Shown: positions 1 to 4,732, counted from the first letter of the stretch. The stretch is 8,403 nt of DNA from Solobacterium sp. (GCA_016291725.1 JAEEYJ010000049.1:1-8403), one strand, 5' to 3'. Translations and numbers: made by a program. Notes: generated by a model not told the origin, from the sequence alone.

Positions 1-49
1 AGGCACGCCGCCAGCGTTTATCCTGAGCCAGGATCAAACTCTCCATTTG
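1..49 (-). rRNA. rrs: 16S ribosomal RNA, 5' end only (partial)
   Basis: The reverse complement carries the universal 16S start GAGTTTGATCCTGGCTCAG followed by ACGCTGGCGGCGTGCCT, the standard bacterial 5' domain. Aligning the GAGTTTGATC box to E. coli position 9 places the mature 5' end near base 49. Only about 49 bases are present and the gene runs off the left edge. The upstream region contains rRNA-type promoters and a boxB/boxA leader, which supports a genuine rRNA operon rather than a stray fragment. Confidence 0.97.
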
Positions 50-60
50 TTCTTAGCTCG

Positions 61-78
61 CTATGACCTTAGTCATAG
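61..78 (-). other. Hairpin in the 16S leader, just before the mature 5' end
   Basis: A perfect 7-bp inverted repeat (CTATGAC / GTCATAG) with a 4-base loop lies 12 bases upstream of the predicted mature 16S 5' end. It lies inside the pre-rRNA leader. It could be a local leader fold or part of the processing stalk that pairs with sequence beyond the 3' end of 16S, which lies outside this window. No T-run follows, so it is not a terminator. Confidence 0.55.
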
Positions 79-126
79 TCTTTTCCATAAATAAATTTTG
101 ACGTCTTGTTGCTTAATTCCTGTTTG

Positions 127-166
127 GTTTTCAAAGATCGGTGCACGTTTTCTGTTTTTCCCGTGC
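127..166 (-). promoter_or_regulatory. rRNA leader boxB-boxA antitermination element
   Basis: Downstream of promoter P2, on the minus strand, a hairpin forms from GCACG (162-166) and CGTGC (143-147) with a 14-base loop. It is followed after about three bases by GATCTTTGAAAAC (127-139), which resembles the boxA of Bacillota rRNA leaders (consensus around CTCTTTGAAAAC). The boxB-then-boxA order is that of rrn leaders, where NusB/NusE bind boxA and allow transcription through the untranslated operon. The assignment is by motif and position. Confidence 0.65.
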
Positions 167-174
167 AATCATAG

Positions 175-203
175 ATACTAAACTTGTTTATCCGGAATGT
201 CAA
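175..203 (-). promoter_or_regulatory. rRNA promoter P2 (proximal)
   Basis: On the minus strand a perfect -35 TTGACA (198-203) is separated by exactly 17 bases from the -10 TAGTAT (175-180). The expected start is near base 168, giving a leader of about 120 bases that contains boxB, boxA and the 61-78 hairpin. This is the strongest promoter match in the window and is correctly oriented for 16S. Confidence 0.85.
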
Positions 204-252
204 CACTTTTTTATTCCGGTGTTCCGTATCTTCTTCCAGGATCATTTTCAGT

Positions 253-285
253 GCATAATAAACCATCCTGATGGATTGTTTATGC
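253..285. repeat. Imperfect inverted repeat between rRNA promoters P1 and P2
   Basis: The plus-strand segment begins GCATAATAAACCATCC and ends GGATTGTTTATGC around a short TGAT loop. The arms pair imperfectly: GCATAA, AAAC and ATCC pair with TTATGC, GTTT and GGAT after small offsets. It lies between the two rRNA promoters, so it would be transcribed only from P1. There is no T-tract on either strand, so I do not call it a terminator. Its role is unknown. Confidence 0.5.
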
Positions 286-309
286 AATTGACACTTACGG
301 TGAATCCTC

Positions 310-325
310 ACCGCTTTACAGCGGT
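310..325. repeat. Perfect 6-bp inverted repeat at the predicted P1 start site
   Basis: ACCGCT and AGCGGT (310-315 and 320-325) flank a 4-base loop. The predicted P1 transcription start falls at about base 325, so a P1 transcript would begin with this hairpin. Such a 5'-terminal stem could protect the transcript end, but that is inference. Confidence 0.5.
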
Positions 326-331
326 AAAGGT

Positions 332-360
332 AATATAGCACAGGGATAAAGGCTTGGCAA
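332..360 (-). promoter_or_regulatory. rRNA promoter P1 (distal)
   Basis: On the minus strand, -35 TTGCCA (355-360, five of six matches) is followed after exactly 17 bases by -10 TATATT (332-337), preceded by TGC, which makes an extended -10. The expected start is near base 325. With P2 it forms the tandem promoter arrangement usual for rRNA operons. Its -35 box begins only about ten bases beyond the terminator of the upstream gene. Confidence 0.7.
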
Positions 361-370
361 CAGTTTTTAC

Positions 371-402
371 AACAAAAAAAACAGTTGCAGATTCAACTGT
401 TT
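371..402 (-). terminator. Rho-independent terminator of the Ntdp-family gene
   Basis: On the minus strand an 8-bp stem, AACAGTTG (394-401) with CAACTGTT (380-387) around a 6-base loop, runs directly into a T-run of about eight. The TGA stop of the upstream gene (393-395) lies inside the hairpin, so the last codons also encode the terminator. It insulates the rRNA promoters from upstream read-through. Confidence 0.85.
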
Positions 403-947
403 TCATGGCCTTTCCGGTGCGCTTCCATACTCCGGTAAAGCGCGTAGTAATGCTCGATGCAGGCACTGTTGAAAGGGTCTTCCTCAGCTTCCATCGCTTT
501 CAGCAGACGCTGCAGCTGATCATCGACGACCCGCATCAGCCGCGCTGGATACTGCATCTGTCCGGCATGCAGTTCGTATTCATTGCCGTCCAGGATCTGA
601 TAGGACCAGTCCGGATACAGTTTGACATCCAGATCGTAGTCGATGTTCTTCAGCGCCTCTCCATCATAAATGCTCGGCGATGCGATATTGCAGTAATAAT
701 AGATGCCGGTCTTGCGGATCATGGAAATCACATTGTACCAGCGGTCGCTGTAGAAGAAGCAGACCGCCGGTTCACGGGTCAGCCATCTTCTTCCGTCCGC
801 TTCGATCACCCACGCTTTGTTTGTGACCGCAACCGTGTGCTTTTCATCCGCCTCTACCACAAAACCCTTGCACCAGGTACGGTGCAGATCTCCGTTGTGC
901 TTGAAGCTCTGAATGAATATTTCCTTGCCGCTTGCAGGTATCAGCAT
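393..947 (-). CDS. Nucleoside tri/diphosphatase, Ntdp (UPF0374/DUF402) family
   Basis: This 184-residue protein matches the YgaC/Ntdp family, whose characterised members hydrolyse nucleoside di- and triphosphates in a divalent-metal-dependent reaction in the cytoplasm. Visible family signatures, in order, are KHNGDLHRTW (16-25), TREPAVCFF (57-65), YYYCNIASP (83-91), the acidic YDLDVKLYPD (104-113) and ILDGNEYELH (118-127). The clustered aspartates and glutamates are the expected metal and phosphate site. Length is normal (about 175-185). The chosen ATG fits the family N-terminus (MxxPxxGKE), yet only a weak AGG-like sequence precedes it. The gene lies 46 bases downstream of thiT, so it may be co-transcribed with thiT or use the weak promoter at 956-985. 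Physiological substrate and role are not determined here. Confidence 0.88.
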   Translation of the reverse strand: MLIPASGKEIFIQSFKHNGDLHRTWCKGFVVEADEKHTVAVTNKAWVIEADGRRWLTREPAVCFFYSDRWYNVISMIRKTGIYYYCNIASPSIYDGEALKNIDYDLDVKLYPDWSYQILDGNEYELHAGQMQYPARLMRVVDDQLQRLLKAMEAEEDPFNSACIEHYYALYRSMEAHRKGHENS

Positions 948-955
948 ACCTGTCT

Positions 956-985
956 ATTCTACTACTGCCGGGCGCAAAACCGCAA
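956..985 (-). promoter_or_regulatory. Possible promoter for the Ntdp-family gene
   Basis: In the thiT/Ntdp gap a -10-like TAGAAT (956-961, five of six) lies 18 bases downstream of a weak -35, TTGCGG (980-985). The predicted start falls only two or three bases before the ATG at 947, giving an almost leaderless message. The weak -35 and the alternative of read-through from thiT keep confidence low. Confidence 0.35.
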
Positions 986-993
986 TCGCTCTT

Positions 994-1533
994 CTACATA
1001 TGTACTGCCGGGCGGATCCGTTCGGTCAGAACAGGAACCACGATCAGGCAGACGAGCATGGTCGGTATCATATAGAACGCGTTGTAGGTGAAACTTCCCC
1101 ACCAGGGTGTTGCCCAGAAAACGGTACCGGCAATGACATGAAGCATCAGCCGGATCAGATTGGTGACGGCAATGCCTGTCCACAGTTTACCGGCATTCGG
1201 AAACAGCGGGGCCAGCCCGTAGATCCCGAAAGCCAGGGGATATTCCATCAGGAACTGAACAAGGATCATAAACAGCGAAAATCCATCGCTGTGCTGTACA
1301 ATGTACATCTGTCCGGTCATGAACTGCAGTATAACGGACAGCAGGCAGACGGCAGTGCCCTTCTTCCATCCCAGATGGTAGGCAGCCATCAGAAGCGCTA
1401 TGACTCCAAGGCCGAGCGTACCGCCCTGCGGCATTTTGAACAGACCGATCTGGTTGGACAGCCAGTCCAGTACGACAAAGAGCGCAAGGTACAATGCCAT
1501 GTAGGCCATATCCTTGACTTGATTGTTTTTCAT
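994..1533 (-). CDS. thiT: Thiamine ECF transporter substrate-binding (S) component ThiT
   Basis: A 179-residue, very hydrophobic membrane protein of the ThiT/YuaJ family, which binds thiamine with high affinity and imports it together with a shared ECF energizing module (not in this window). Roughly six membrane segments are apparent. Residues matching the ThiT ligand pocket include E97 (FLMEYPLAF), H132 and W140 (LHVIAGTVFW) and Y150-N151 near the C-terminus. The H-to-W spacing of eight equals that recalled for the Lactococcus lactis protein. I start at the ATG at 1533 because GGAGG (1543-1547) lies nine bases upstream; an in-frame start at 1563 would add ten residues beyond this site. The TPP riboswitch directly upstream independently confirms a thiamine role. 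Confidence 0.93.
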   Translation of the reverse strand: MKNNQVKDMAYMALYLALFVVLDWLSNQIGLFKMPQGGTLGLGVIALLMAAYHLGWKKGTAVCLLSVILQFMTGQMYIVQHSDGFSLFMILVQFLMEYPLAFGIYGLAPLFPNAGKLWTGIAVTNLIRLMLHVIAGTVFWATPWWGSFTYNAFYMIPTMLVCLIVVPVLTERIRPAVHM

Positions 1534-1570
1534 GAAAAAACACCTCCATTCACGAAGGCGCAAGGAATCA

Positions 1571-1644
1571 GAAACTCCCTACGCTAGTGCAACCTAGTTC
1601 AGGTTCAAAGGGTATTTCTCAGCACCGGAGTGCACCCCTGTTCC
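1571..1644 (-). ncRNA. TPP riboswitch (THI element) controlling thiT
   Basis: On the minus strand the conserved THI-box blocks appear in order: AGGGGTGC, GCTGAGA, ACCCTTTGAACCTGA and CTAGCGTAGGGA. Possible closing helix P1 is GGAAC (1640-1644) with GTTTC (1571-1575), including one G-U pair. The aptamer senses thiamine pyrophosphate, so thiT should be off when thiamine is plentiful. Between the aptamer and the thiT GGAGG site (about 24 bases) I see no hairpin with a T-run, so control of translation initiation is more likely than termination, although I could not identify a clear sequestering strand. Confidence 0.96.
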
Positions 1645-1651
1645 TACTACT

Positions 1652-1680
1652 ATCTTAGATTTGTCTATGCTACAATGCAA
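1652..1680 (-). promoter_or_regulatory. thiT: Candidate promoter for the thiT riboswitch transcript
   Basis: On the minus strand TTGCAT (1675-1680) and TAAGAT (1652-1657) are separated by 17 bases. The start would be near 1645, right at the base of the TPP aptamer, as expected. The hexamers are weak (three and four of six matches). The site overlaps the oppositely directed msrC promoter. Confidence 0.45.
1668..1676 (+). promoter_or_regulatory. msrC: Extended -10 promoter for msrC; transcript may be leaderless
   Basis: TGCTACAAT is a good extended -10 element (TG at 1668-1669, TACAAT at 1671-1676). No convincing -35 is present 17 bases upstream, which extended -10 promoters can tolerate. The usual spacing places the transcription start at or within a base of the msrC ATG at 1683, so the message would have no 5' untranslated region. 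Confidence 0.5.
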
Positions 1681-1682
1681 CC

Positions 1683-2141
1683 ATGAATACATTGTTTCTG
1701 GAACAGCTGAACAGCTTTCTCGACGAACCGGATGCCATTGCGGCACTCGCCAACACAAGTGCATTGATCAACGAAACCTATGACCGTCTGAACTGGGCAG
1801 GATTCTACCTGGTGCGCGGGAACGAACTCGTTCTCGGACCGTTCCAGGGGAAGACCGCCTGTACACACATCCCGTTTGACAAAGGTGTCTGCGGTGCATG
1901 CTGGAGGGAAAAAAGAACGCAGCGCGTGGATGATGTACTATCGTTCCCCGGTCATATTGCCTGTGATTCCGCAAGCAGAAGCGAACTCTGCGTCCCTGTG
2001 ATCATCGATGGTGCCTGCATCGCTGAAATCGATCTGGATTCTCCCGAACCGGCACGCTTCGACGATGAAATCACAGAGACAATGGAAAAGGCAGCCCTGG
2101 CAATTGCGGCTGCCTGGACTGCCCGTAACTGGCATATCTAG
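1683..2141 (+). CDS. msrC: Free methionine-R-sulfoxide reductase (GAF-domain fRMsr)
   Basis: A 152-residue single GAF-domain protein that reduces free methionine-(R)-sulfoxide to methionine in the cytoplasm, a repair and antioxidant step. Family signatures are NWAGFYL (37-43), LGPFQGKTAC (51-60), KGVCG (67-71) and FPGHIACDSASRSELCVPV (88-106). Cysteines C60, C70 and C94 have the 10- and 24-residue spacing of the redox cysteines in characterised fRMsr enzymes; C94 in the HIACD motif corresponds to the catalytic one. Length is typical. The start matches the family N-terminus, but the bases before it (CTACAATGCAACC) contain no Shine-Dalgarno sequence, consistent with leaderless translation. Its stop codon overlaps that of the convergent acetyltransferase gene. 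Confidence 0.93.
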   Translation: MNTLFLEQLNSFLDEPDAIAALANTSALINETYDRLNWAGFYLVRGNELVLGPFQGKTACTHIPFDKGVCGACWREKRTQRVDDVLSFPGHIACDSASRSELCVPVIIDGACIAEIDLDSPEPARFDDEITETMEKAALAIAAAWTARNWHI

Positions 2142-2950
2142 CGGTACAGATCAAACACAGAGGTCTGCGACAGATACTGCGTCGCTTCATCCACTGCCTG
2201 GGAGGCAGAGAACAGCATTGCATGGCATGATCCGATCATTGTTTCGGAAATCATGCCTTTTTTGCGCATGATCTCTTCCACTGCCGGAAAGAACTCCGCG
2301 TCCAGATCCAGGTTCAGGTACTTCTTCCACTTTGTACCTTCTTCCGTACGGATGCTGGCTCCTTCCATAATGATCGGCCGGGATTCTGTCCGGTATTCCG
2401 CCAGATGCAGACAGGTGCACTTATCAAATCCTGTACCCAGCAGCAGTACGGAACCTCTCAGTTCGTACAGCCTCGCTGCCGGAGATTCCTCGGCCAAAGG
2501 AAAATGCATGGACTGCCGGTTGCACAGAAGGCTGGCATACCTGCCCTTCGCCGCATAGGAAAGCGTGGGATGATTGGAAATCACCGTACCTTCCCTGCGG
2601 ATGAGATTCTCCGCAACAGCACCCATCTCCTTCAGATCACTGTGCTCCGGATCATATGCCGGCATCTCACTGCGGATCATCTGCCAGGCAGACGGCTCCG
2701 CCGGCGGGTTCACCCAGCTGCTCGGCTCCGAATTGTCCGTGGTATGCACCGGCATCAGGATGGTTCCTTCTTCCCCGATCAGTTCCAGGATCGCATCCAC
2801 GACCGTCCGGGCACCGCCCAGCACCCAGCCCATGGAAGACAGGGAAGCGTGCACTTCCACCAGCATTCCTTCACGGACACCCAGGGCATGGAGCCCAGCT
2901 ATGATCCTTTCCTTTGTCAGAATATCTTCTTTTTGAATGTTCTCAGTCAT
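2138..2950 (-). CDS. AAC(3)-family (YokD-like) N-acetyltransferase
   Basis: A 270-residue protein of the antibiotic_NAT superfamily (aminoglycoside 3-N-acetyltransferase fold), which transfers acetyl groups from acetyl-CoA to amines. Visible signatures are VHASLSSMGWVLGGARTVVD (33-52), GTILMPVHT (62-70), MGAVAE (109-114), SNHPTLSYAAKG (125-136, H127) and LLLGTGFDKCTCLHLAEY (169-186, H182). H127 and H182 sit where the family keeps conserved substrate and catalytic residues. Length is normal. Many chromosomal members are not resistance enzymes and have unknown natural substrates, so resistance should not be assumed. The start overlaps the psuG stop by eight bases (ATGACTGA) without a strong ribosome binding site, pointing to translational coupling. 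The 3' end overlaps the msrC stop. Confidence 0.87.
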   Translation of the reverse strand: MTENIQKEDILTKERIIAGLHALGVREGMLVEVHASLSSMGWVLGGARTVVDAILELIGEEGTILMPVHTTDNSEPSSWVNPPAEPSAWQMIRSEMPAYDPEHSDLKEMGAVAENLIRREGTVISNHPTLSYAAKGRYASLLCNRQSMHFPLAEESPAARLYELRGSVLLLGTGFDKCTCLHLAEYRTESRPIIMEGASIRTEEGTKWKKYLNLDLDAEFFPAVEEIMRKKGMISETMIGSCHAMLFSASQAVDEATQYLSQTSVFDLYR

Positions 2951-3863
2951 GGTTCTTCAATGCACAGTAGGCTGCAGCGATCTTCGCACCGACCGCTGCG
3001 TTGTTGAACACCAGACGGATGTTTGCGTCCAGCGAACGTCCACCGGTAATCTCGGCGATTCTGGCCAGCAGGAACGGGGTCATTTCCTTTCCCTTGATCC
3101 CCTTCTCCTCCGCTTCCTTCACAGCGTCATCGATGACCGCGTTGATTTCAGCCGCGTCATAGGAGTACTCGTCGGGAATGGGATTGCAGATCAGCACACC
3201 GCCGTCCAATCCCCAGTCACGCTTGGCTTTGATGATCCCGGCCGCATCCTGTGCGTCCTTCAGCTCATAATCCAGCTGCAGACCGCTGCTGCGGGTATAG
3301 AAAGCCGGCAGTTCCTTTGTCTGATATCCCAGTACCGGAACACCCTTCGTTTCCAGCACTTCCAGTGTTTTGGGCAGATCCAGGATCGCCTTGGCACCGG
3401 CACAGATGACTGTCACATTGGTTCTGCCGAGCTCTTCCAGGTCCGCCGAAACATCAAACGTCAGCTCTGCGCCTCTGTGAACACCTCCGATGCCGCCGGT
3501 CACAAAGAACTCAATGCCGGCTTTTGCAGCAAGGATCATCGTCGTTGCAACGGTTGTCGCGCCCCACATGCCTTCTGCCATAACAACCGGCAGATCTCTG
3601 CGCGATACCTTCAGGATTGCCGGTCCGCGCTTTCCGAACGCCTCGATCTCCTCCGGACTCATGCCGACAACACCGGTACCATCAATGATGCCGATGGTCG
3701 CCGGAACCGCGCCGTTCTCCCGCAGAATGCTTTCCACGGTAAGTGCTGTCTCTACATTGCGGGGATAAGGCATCCCGTGTGATATTATCGTTGATTCCAG
3801 CGCAATGACCGGTCTGCCGGCCGCCAGCGCTTCCTGTACTTCCTTGCTTACTTTGATATTCAT
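2943..3863 (-). CDS. psuG: Pseudouridine-5'-phosphate glycosidase PsuG
   Basis: A 306-residue member of the PsuG/IndA family, which reversibly cleaves the C-C glycosidic bond of pseudouridine 5'-phosphate into uracil and ribose 5-phosphate in RNA-modification salvage. Signatures are IALESTIISHGMPYP (20-34), LKVSRRDL (84-91), VTGGIGGVHRG (121-131), SADLEEL (139-145), AGAKAILDLPKTLE (155-168) and FNNAAVGAKIA (286-296). E23, K85, H129, D141, K158 and N281 match the recalled E. coli active-site residues at a constant offset of eight; K158 would be the Schiff-base lysine. I start at the ATG at 3863, preceded by AGAGGAAA, because the 28 extra in-frame residues upstream lie outside the conserved family. 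No psuK kinase adjoins it; instead the acetyltransferase gene overlaps its end. Divergent from a DtxR-family regulator. Confidence 0.95.
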   Translation of the reverse strand: MNIKVSKEVQEALAAGRPVIALESTIISHGMPYPRNVETALTVESILRENGAVPATIGIIDGTGVVGMSPEEIEAFGKRGPAILKVSRRDLPVVMAEGMWGATTVATTMILAAKAGIEFFVTGGIGGVHRGAELTFDVSADLEELGRTNVTVICAGAKAILDLPKTLEVLETKGVPVLGYQTKELPAFYTRSSGLQLDYELKDAQDAAGIIKAKRDWGLDGGVLICNPIPDEYSYDAAEINAVIDDAVKEAEEKGIKGKEMTPFLLARIAEITGGRSLDANIRLVFNNAAVGAKIAAAYCALKNHD

Positions 3864-3966
3864 GGTTTCCTCTTTTCTGAAATGCAGTATCTGTCCGGTT
3901 TGTACCGTAAAAAAACAATGCTGTACTGCCTGTCGTTCCTGTCTCAATCTTAAATGAGAGCCCGGA

Positions 3967-3997
3967 ATTATTCAATTGCAAACTGTGCGGTTGACAA
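3967..3997 (-). promoter_or_regulatory. psuG: Candidate promoter for psuG and the acetyltransferase gene
   Basis: On the minus strand TTGTCA (3992-3997, five of six) and AATAAT (3967-3972, five of six) are 19 bases apart, slightly long. The start would be near 3960, leaving a leader of about 97 bases that includes a small hairpin with TCTCA/TGAGA arms. The spacer is filled by the inverted repeat at 3973-4000. Confidence 0.4.
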
Positions 3998-4000
3998 TTG
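3973..4000. promoter_or_regulatory. Inverted-repeat operator candidate between psuG and the DtxR-like gene
   Basis: CAATTGCAAAC (3973-3983) and GTTGACAATTG (3990-4000) are inverted copies matching at 9 of 11 positions around a 6-base centre. The outer CAATTG hexamers repeat 22 bases apart, about two helical turns, suiting a dimeric or paired-dimer helix-turn-helix protein. It covers the predicted psuG promoter spacer and the -35 region of the regulator promoter. This is the natural position for autoregulation and divergent control by the adjacent DtxR-family protein. It does not obviously match the classic DtxR or MntR boxes I remember. Confidence 0.5.
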
Positions 4001-4003
4001 GTT

Positions 4004-4009
4004 TATAAT
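4004..4009 (+). promoter_or_regulatory. -10 element for the DtxR-family regulator
   Basis: A perfect TATAAT lies 29 bases upstream of the GTG start, giving a predicted transcription start near 4016. The position 17 bases upstream holds only AACTGT. A perfect TTGACA (3991-3996) is too close to serve this -10; it could pair instead with AGTAAT (4013-4018) at 16 bases. Either promoter overlaps or abuts the inverted repeat. Confidence 0.6.
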
Positions 4010-4038
4010 GGAAGTAATCACGAACGGAGGAAAAGACA

Positions 4039-4410
4039 GTGCAGATTTATGAGTCCGCAGAAAACTATCTGAAGACAATCCTTCAGCTGCAGCAGCGCAA
4101 AGAAAATGTCCATTCAATTGACGTTGCCGAAGAACTCGGTTTCAGCAAAGCCAGTGTCAGCATTGCAATGAAAAAACTCCGGGAGAACGGGTACATCACC
4201 ATGGATAAAGACGGTACGCTTCATCTTCTGGAGCCCGGCAAAGCCGTTGCGGAACGCATCGATGAACGCCACAGGATCCTGACATCATTCCTCGTCAGCC
4301 TCGGCGTAGACCAGGACACAGCCCTGCAGGATGCCTGCCGCGTAGAACACGATCTGACTGAGCAATCATTCGACCGGATCCGTGAGTTCGTTGAAAAGAA
4401 CGGTTACTGA
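4039..4410 (+). CDS. Short DtxR/MntR-family metal-dependent transcriptional regulator
   Basis: A 123-residue protein with an N-terminal winged helix (about 24-64; recognition-helix region FSKASVSIAMKKLRENGYI) followed by the family's metal-binding and dimerization helices. Candidate metal ligands are H78 (ERHRI) and C100, E103, H104 in DACRVEHDL, a DtxR-like Cys-x2-Glu-His arrangement. The N-terminal ligand, Met in DtxR or Asp in MntR, aligns with N9, and the second MntR acid aligns with K12. There is no C-terminal SH3-like domain, as in MntR-sized proteins. Translation starts at GTG, eight bases after a perfect GGAGG (4026-4030). It probably senses a divalent metal such as iron or manganese, but no metal transporter lies in this window. 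The operator at 3973-4000 suggests autoregulation and perhaps control of psuG. Confidence 0.88.
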   Translation: MQIYESAENYLKTILQLQQRKENVHSIDVAEELGFSKASVSIAMKKLRENGYITMDKDGTLHLLEPGKAVAERIDERHRILTSFLVSLGVDQDTALQDACRVEHDLTEQSFDRIREFVEKNGY

Positions 4411-4443
4411 AAACAGCCCGTACATCAAGTACGGACTGTTTTT
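4411..4443. terminator. Shared bidirectional terminator
   Basis: A hairpin with CCGTAC / GTACGG (4418-4423 / 4429-4434), extended by CAG/CTG across a mismatch, loops over five bases. A T-run of six to eight follows on the plus strand and about four T residues on the minus strand. It fills the whole gap between the convergent stop codons at 4410 and 4444, so it likely ends both transcripts, more efficiently the rightward one. Confidence 0.85.
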
Positions 4444-4701
4444 TCAGCCTTGCAGACCTTCTTCCTGCCTCTGCATATTCTCTACGACAACATCGTAGAT
4501 ATCCCCGATGGACTGTCCGTATTCCAGGATCTTCCACGGTTCATTGGTATGGAAGTGAATCTTGATCAGGGTATCATCGCCTACCACCAGCAGGCAGTCT
4601 CCCTTGAAATGCTCAGTAATGTAGTCGTTGATCCGGTCTTCGTCCAGATCCTGTCCTTCAATCAATAACTGTGTATCAAATCTGAATTCCAGCTGTTCCA
4701 T
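4444..4701 (-). CDS. Stand-alone FakA middle-domain-like protein (HxHTN motif)
   Basis: An 85-residue protein resembling the middle part of fatty acid kinase FakA (DAK1_2-type annotation, often named 'kinase to dihydroxyacetone kinase'). Key signatures are GDCLLVVGDD (34-43), IKIHFHTNEPWKILEYG (46-62) and VVVENMQRQ (71-79). In FakA the two histidines of the HxHTN motif are, as I recall, zinc ligands together with a cysteine at the start of the domain; here H49 and H51 are kept but that position appears to be Gln3. The DhaL-like kinase domain is absent, so it cannot phosphorylate by itself. GGAGG sits four bases before the ATG, so this is a real translated gene rather than a remnant. It lies 31 bases after the NUDIX gene, last in the leftward cluster. 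A binding or regulatory role is inference. Confidence 0.75.
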   Translation of the reverse strand: MEQLEFRFDTQLLIEGQDLDEDRINDYITEHFKGDCLLVVGDDTLIKIHFHTNEPWKILEYGQSIGDIYDVVVENMQRQEEGLQG

Positions 4702-4721
4702 ATAACCTCCAAAACACGATC

Positions 4722-4727
4722 ATTATA
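4722..4727 (-). promoter_or_regulatory. Possible internal -10 for the FakA-like gene
   Basis: A perfect TATAAT on the minus strand lies 20 bases upstream of the ATG at 4701, in the short gap after the NUDIX stop. The best upstream partner is TGAACA at 19 bases, inside the NUDIX 3' end. It could give this gene its own transcription in addition to operon read-through. Confidence 0.4.
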
Positions 4728-4732
4728 TCCCC

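Noticed and set aside
253..285. Inverted repeat as a transcription terminator
   Set aside because: There is no T-tract on either strand, the stem is imperfect and AT-rich, and it lies between two promoters of the same rRNA operon.
69..341. Leftward 90-codon frame in the rRNA leader
   Set aside because: It covers the P2 promoter, boxB and boxA and has no ribosome binding site or protein-like composition.
354..1587. Rightward open frames across the Ntdp and thiT genes
   Set aside because: They run antisense to genes supported by conserved motifs and a riboswitch; one also crosses the terminator.
2138..2950. Acquired aminoglycoside-resistance gene
   Set aside because: The fold family matches, but there are no mobile elements nearby and it is coupled to a housekeeping salvage gene, so a chromosomal acetyltransferase of unknown substrate is the safer call.
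2937..3782. Long rightward open frame (about 281 codons) opposite psuG
   Set aside because: psuG is fully conserved on the minus strand with all active-site residues; the antisense translation looks compositionally random.
3991..4009. TTGACA and TATAAT as one promoter upstream of the DtxR-family gene
   Set aside because: The spacer is only seven bases, which a sigma-70-type polymerase could not use; each box must have a different partner or role.
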